DNA from: Nocardioidaceae bacterium
GTDB lineage: Bacteria; Actinomycetota; Actinomycetes; Propionibacteriales; Nocardioidaceae
Direction of reading: 5' to 3'
DNA: 6,526 bases
NCBI GenBank assembly: GCA_013696065.1
Contig: JACCZJ010000398.1
Location: forward strand, 1-6,526
In this document: positions 5,684-6,526 of the stretch, in pieces
Layout: each line of letters opens with the position of its first letter
Numbering within the stretch: the first letter of the stretch is position 1
Notes under the pieces: generated by a model
The model's database searches: none
Told to the model about the DNA's origin: nothing
The model's input: only the letters and a program-made list of their open reading frames with translations
Made by a program: the position numbers and the translations under genes

Positions 5684-6523
5684 TCAGCCGAAACGGCCGG
5701 AGATGTAGTCCTCAGTGCGCTTGTCGGACGGGTTGGTGAACATCTTGCTGGTCACGTCGTACTCGACGAGCAATCCGGTGCGATCACCTGTGTCTTCCGA
5801 TGGCTTAGCGGTGAAGAACGCCGTGCGGTCCGCCACGCGTGCCGCCTGCTGCATGTTGTGCGTCACGATGATGATCGTGTAGTCCTGCCGCAGCTCACCC
5901 ATGAGGTCCTCGATGCGCTGAGTGGCGATCGGATCCAGCGCCGAACAAGGCTCATCCATCAAGATCACCTCGGGCTTGACCGCGATAGTCCGCGCGATAC
6001 ACAAACGCTGCTGCTGCCCTCCCGATAATCCGAATGCGGAATCTTTCAGCTTGTCCTTGACTTCATCCCACAAGGCTGCTCGAGTCAGGGCTTCCTCGAC
6101 GACATCGTCCATGTTGGATACCCGCATGCCCGTGACCTTCGGCCCGTACGCAATGTTGGCGTAGATCGACTTGGGAAACGGGTTCGGTTTTTGAAAGACC
6201 ATGCCGATGCGGCGGCGTACCTCGATGGCGTCAACGTCGGGCGCATAGACGTCGGCACCGTGATACTTGATCTTGCCGCTGACCCGGGCTCCGGGAATCA
6301 AATCGTTCATGCGATTCAGGGATCGCAACACCGTGGACTTTCCGCAGCCACTGGGTCCAATCAGGGCCGTGATCTCGTTGAATCCGTAATCCATGGTCAC
6401 GTCGGACACAGCACGGAAGGCTCCGTAATGTATATCGACGTTTTCGCACTCGATCACGGGGATAGGCTGCGCTGGGACATGCGGCCAGTTCTGTTGCCGA
6501 GCTGTGCTGCTCAGGGGCGCCAC
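5684..6523 (-). CDS. pstB: Phosphate import ATP-binding protein PstB, up to 279 aa
   Basis: ATPase subunit of the PstSCAB high-affinity phosphate importer; it drives transport from the cytoplasmic face of the membrane. All ABC motifs are present: Walker [10 protein letters not shown] (residues 56-64), Q-loop Gln111 in [11 protein letters not shown], signature LSGGQQQR (166-173), Walker B VILMDEP (186-192), D-loop SALD (194-197) and the switch His222. The NRMND segment after Walker A and the [15 protein letters not shown] block are typical of PstB. The C-terminus ISGRFG is the normal family end. The first 20 or so residues before [14 protein letters not shown] are extra compared with usual PstB proteins, so the true start may be internal; a GTG for Val23 is available. 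The GTG at 6523 is only three bases from the right edge, so the upstream context, expected to be pstA, is not visible. Confidence 0.97.
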   Translation of the reverse strand: MAPLSSTARQQNWPHVPAQPIPVIECENVDIHYGAFRAVSDVTMDYGFNEITALIGPSGCGKSTVLRSLNRMNDLIPGARVSGKIKYHGADVYAPDVDAIEVRRRIGMVFQKPNPFPKSIYANIAYGPKVTGMRVSNMDDVVEEALTRAALWDEVKDKLKDSAFGLSGGQQQRLCIARTIAVKPEVILMDEPCSALDPIATQRIEDLMGELRQDYTIIIVTHNMQQAARVADRTAFFTAKPSEDTGDRTGLLVEYDVTSKMFTNPSDKRTEDYISGRFG

Positions 6524-6526
6524 ATG

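Noticed and set aside
1..6526. tRNA, rRNA, CRISPR arrays, insertion sequences, attachment sites
   Set aside because: No cloverleaf, array-like repeat, transposase or flanking repeat was noticed on either strand. The recombinase-like gene shows no flanking att-type repeat.

Overview
The window reads as a chromosomal segment from a high-GC actinobacterium (Mycobacteriales or Pseudonocardiales type). This rests on the GC-rich third positions, the frequent GTG starts, the stop/start overlaps, and the kinds of proteins encoded. Every gene I can support lies on the minus strand, so the biological reading order runs from the high-numbered end to the low-numbered end. The plus-strand open frames look like shadows.

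Reading order. (1) 6523-5684: PstB, the ATPase of the phosphate importer; the rest of a pst operon probably lies beyond the right edge. A perfect hairpin follows its stop. (2) 5516-4833: an OmpR/PhoB-type regulator whose receiver domain has lost the phosphoacceptor Asp and the other switch residues. A second hairpin follows its stop. (3) 4788-4456: a small antibiotic-biosynthesis-monooxygenase (ABM) fold protein. (4) About 106 bp without a gene, holding a candidate promoter. (5) 4349-924: a tightly coupled four-gene operon in which each stop overlaps the next start by four bases: amidohydrolase-2 family protein, MIP18/DUF59 iron-sulfur-assembly-type protein, a 305-residue protein that resembles a catalytically dead tyrosine recombinase, and a zinc alcohol dehydrogenase. 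(6) 835-296: a conserved actinobacterial helical protein of unknown role. (7) 218-1: the start of a small single-pass membrane protein that runs off the left edge; it has no stop in the window.

The most interesting element is the four-gene operon. Amidohydrolase, DUF59 protein and this type of alcohol dehydrogenase are the accessory genes I know from actinobacterial propane/acetone-type di-iron monooxygenase (prm/mim) clusters, where they normally sit beside prmABCD and a GroEL-like chaperone. Here no hydroxylase, reductase, coupling protein or chaperone is visible. In their place are a phosphate-transport ATPase, an atypical regulator and an ABM protein upstream, and an extra recombinase-like gene inside the operon. 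It could be a relocated accessory module serving a monooxygenase elsewhere, or a separate alcohol/aldehyde pathway that shares these parts. The sequence alone does not decide this.
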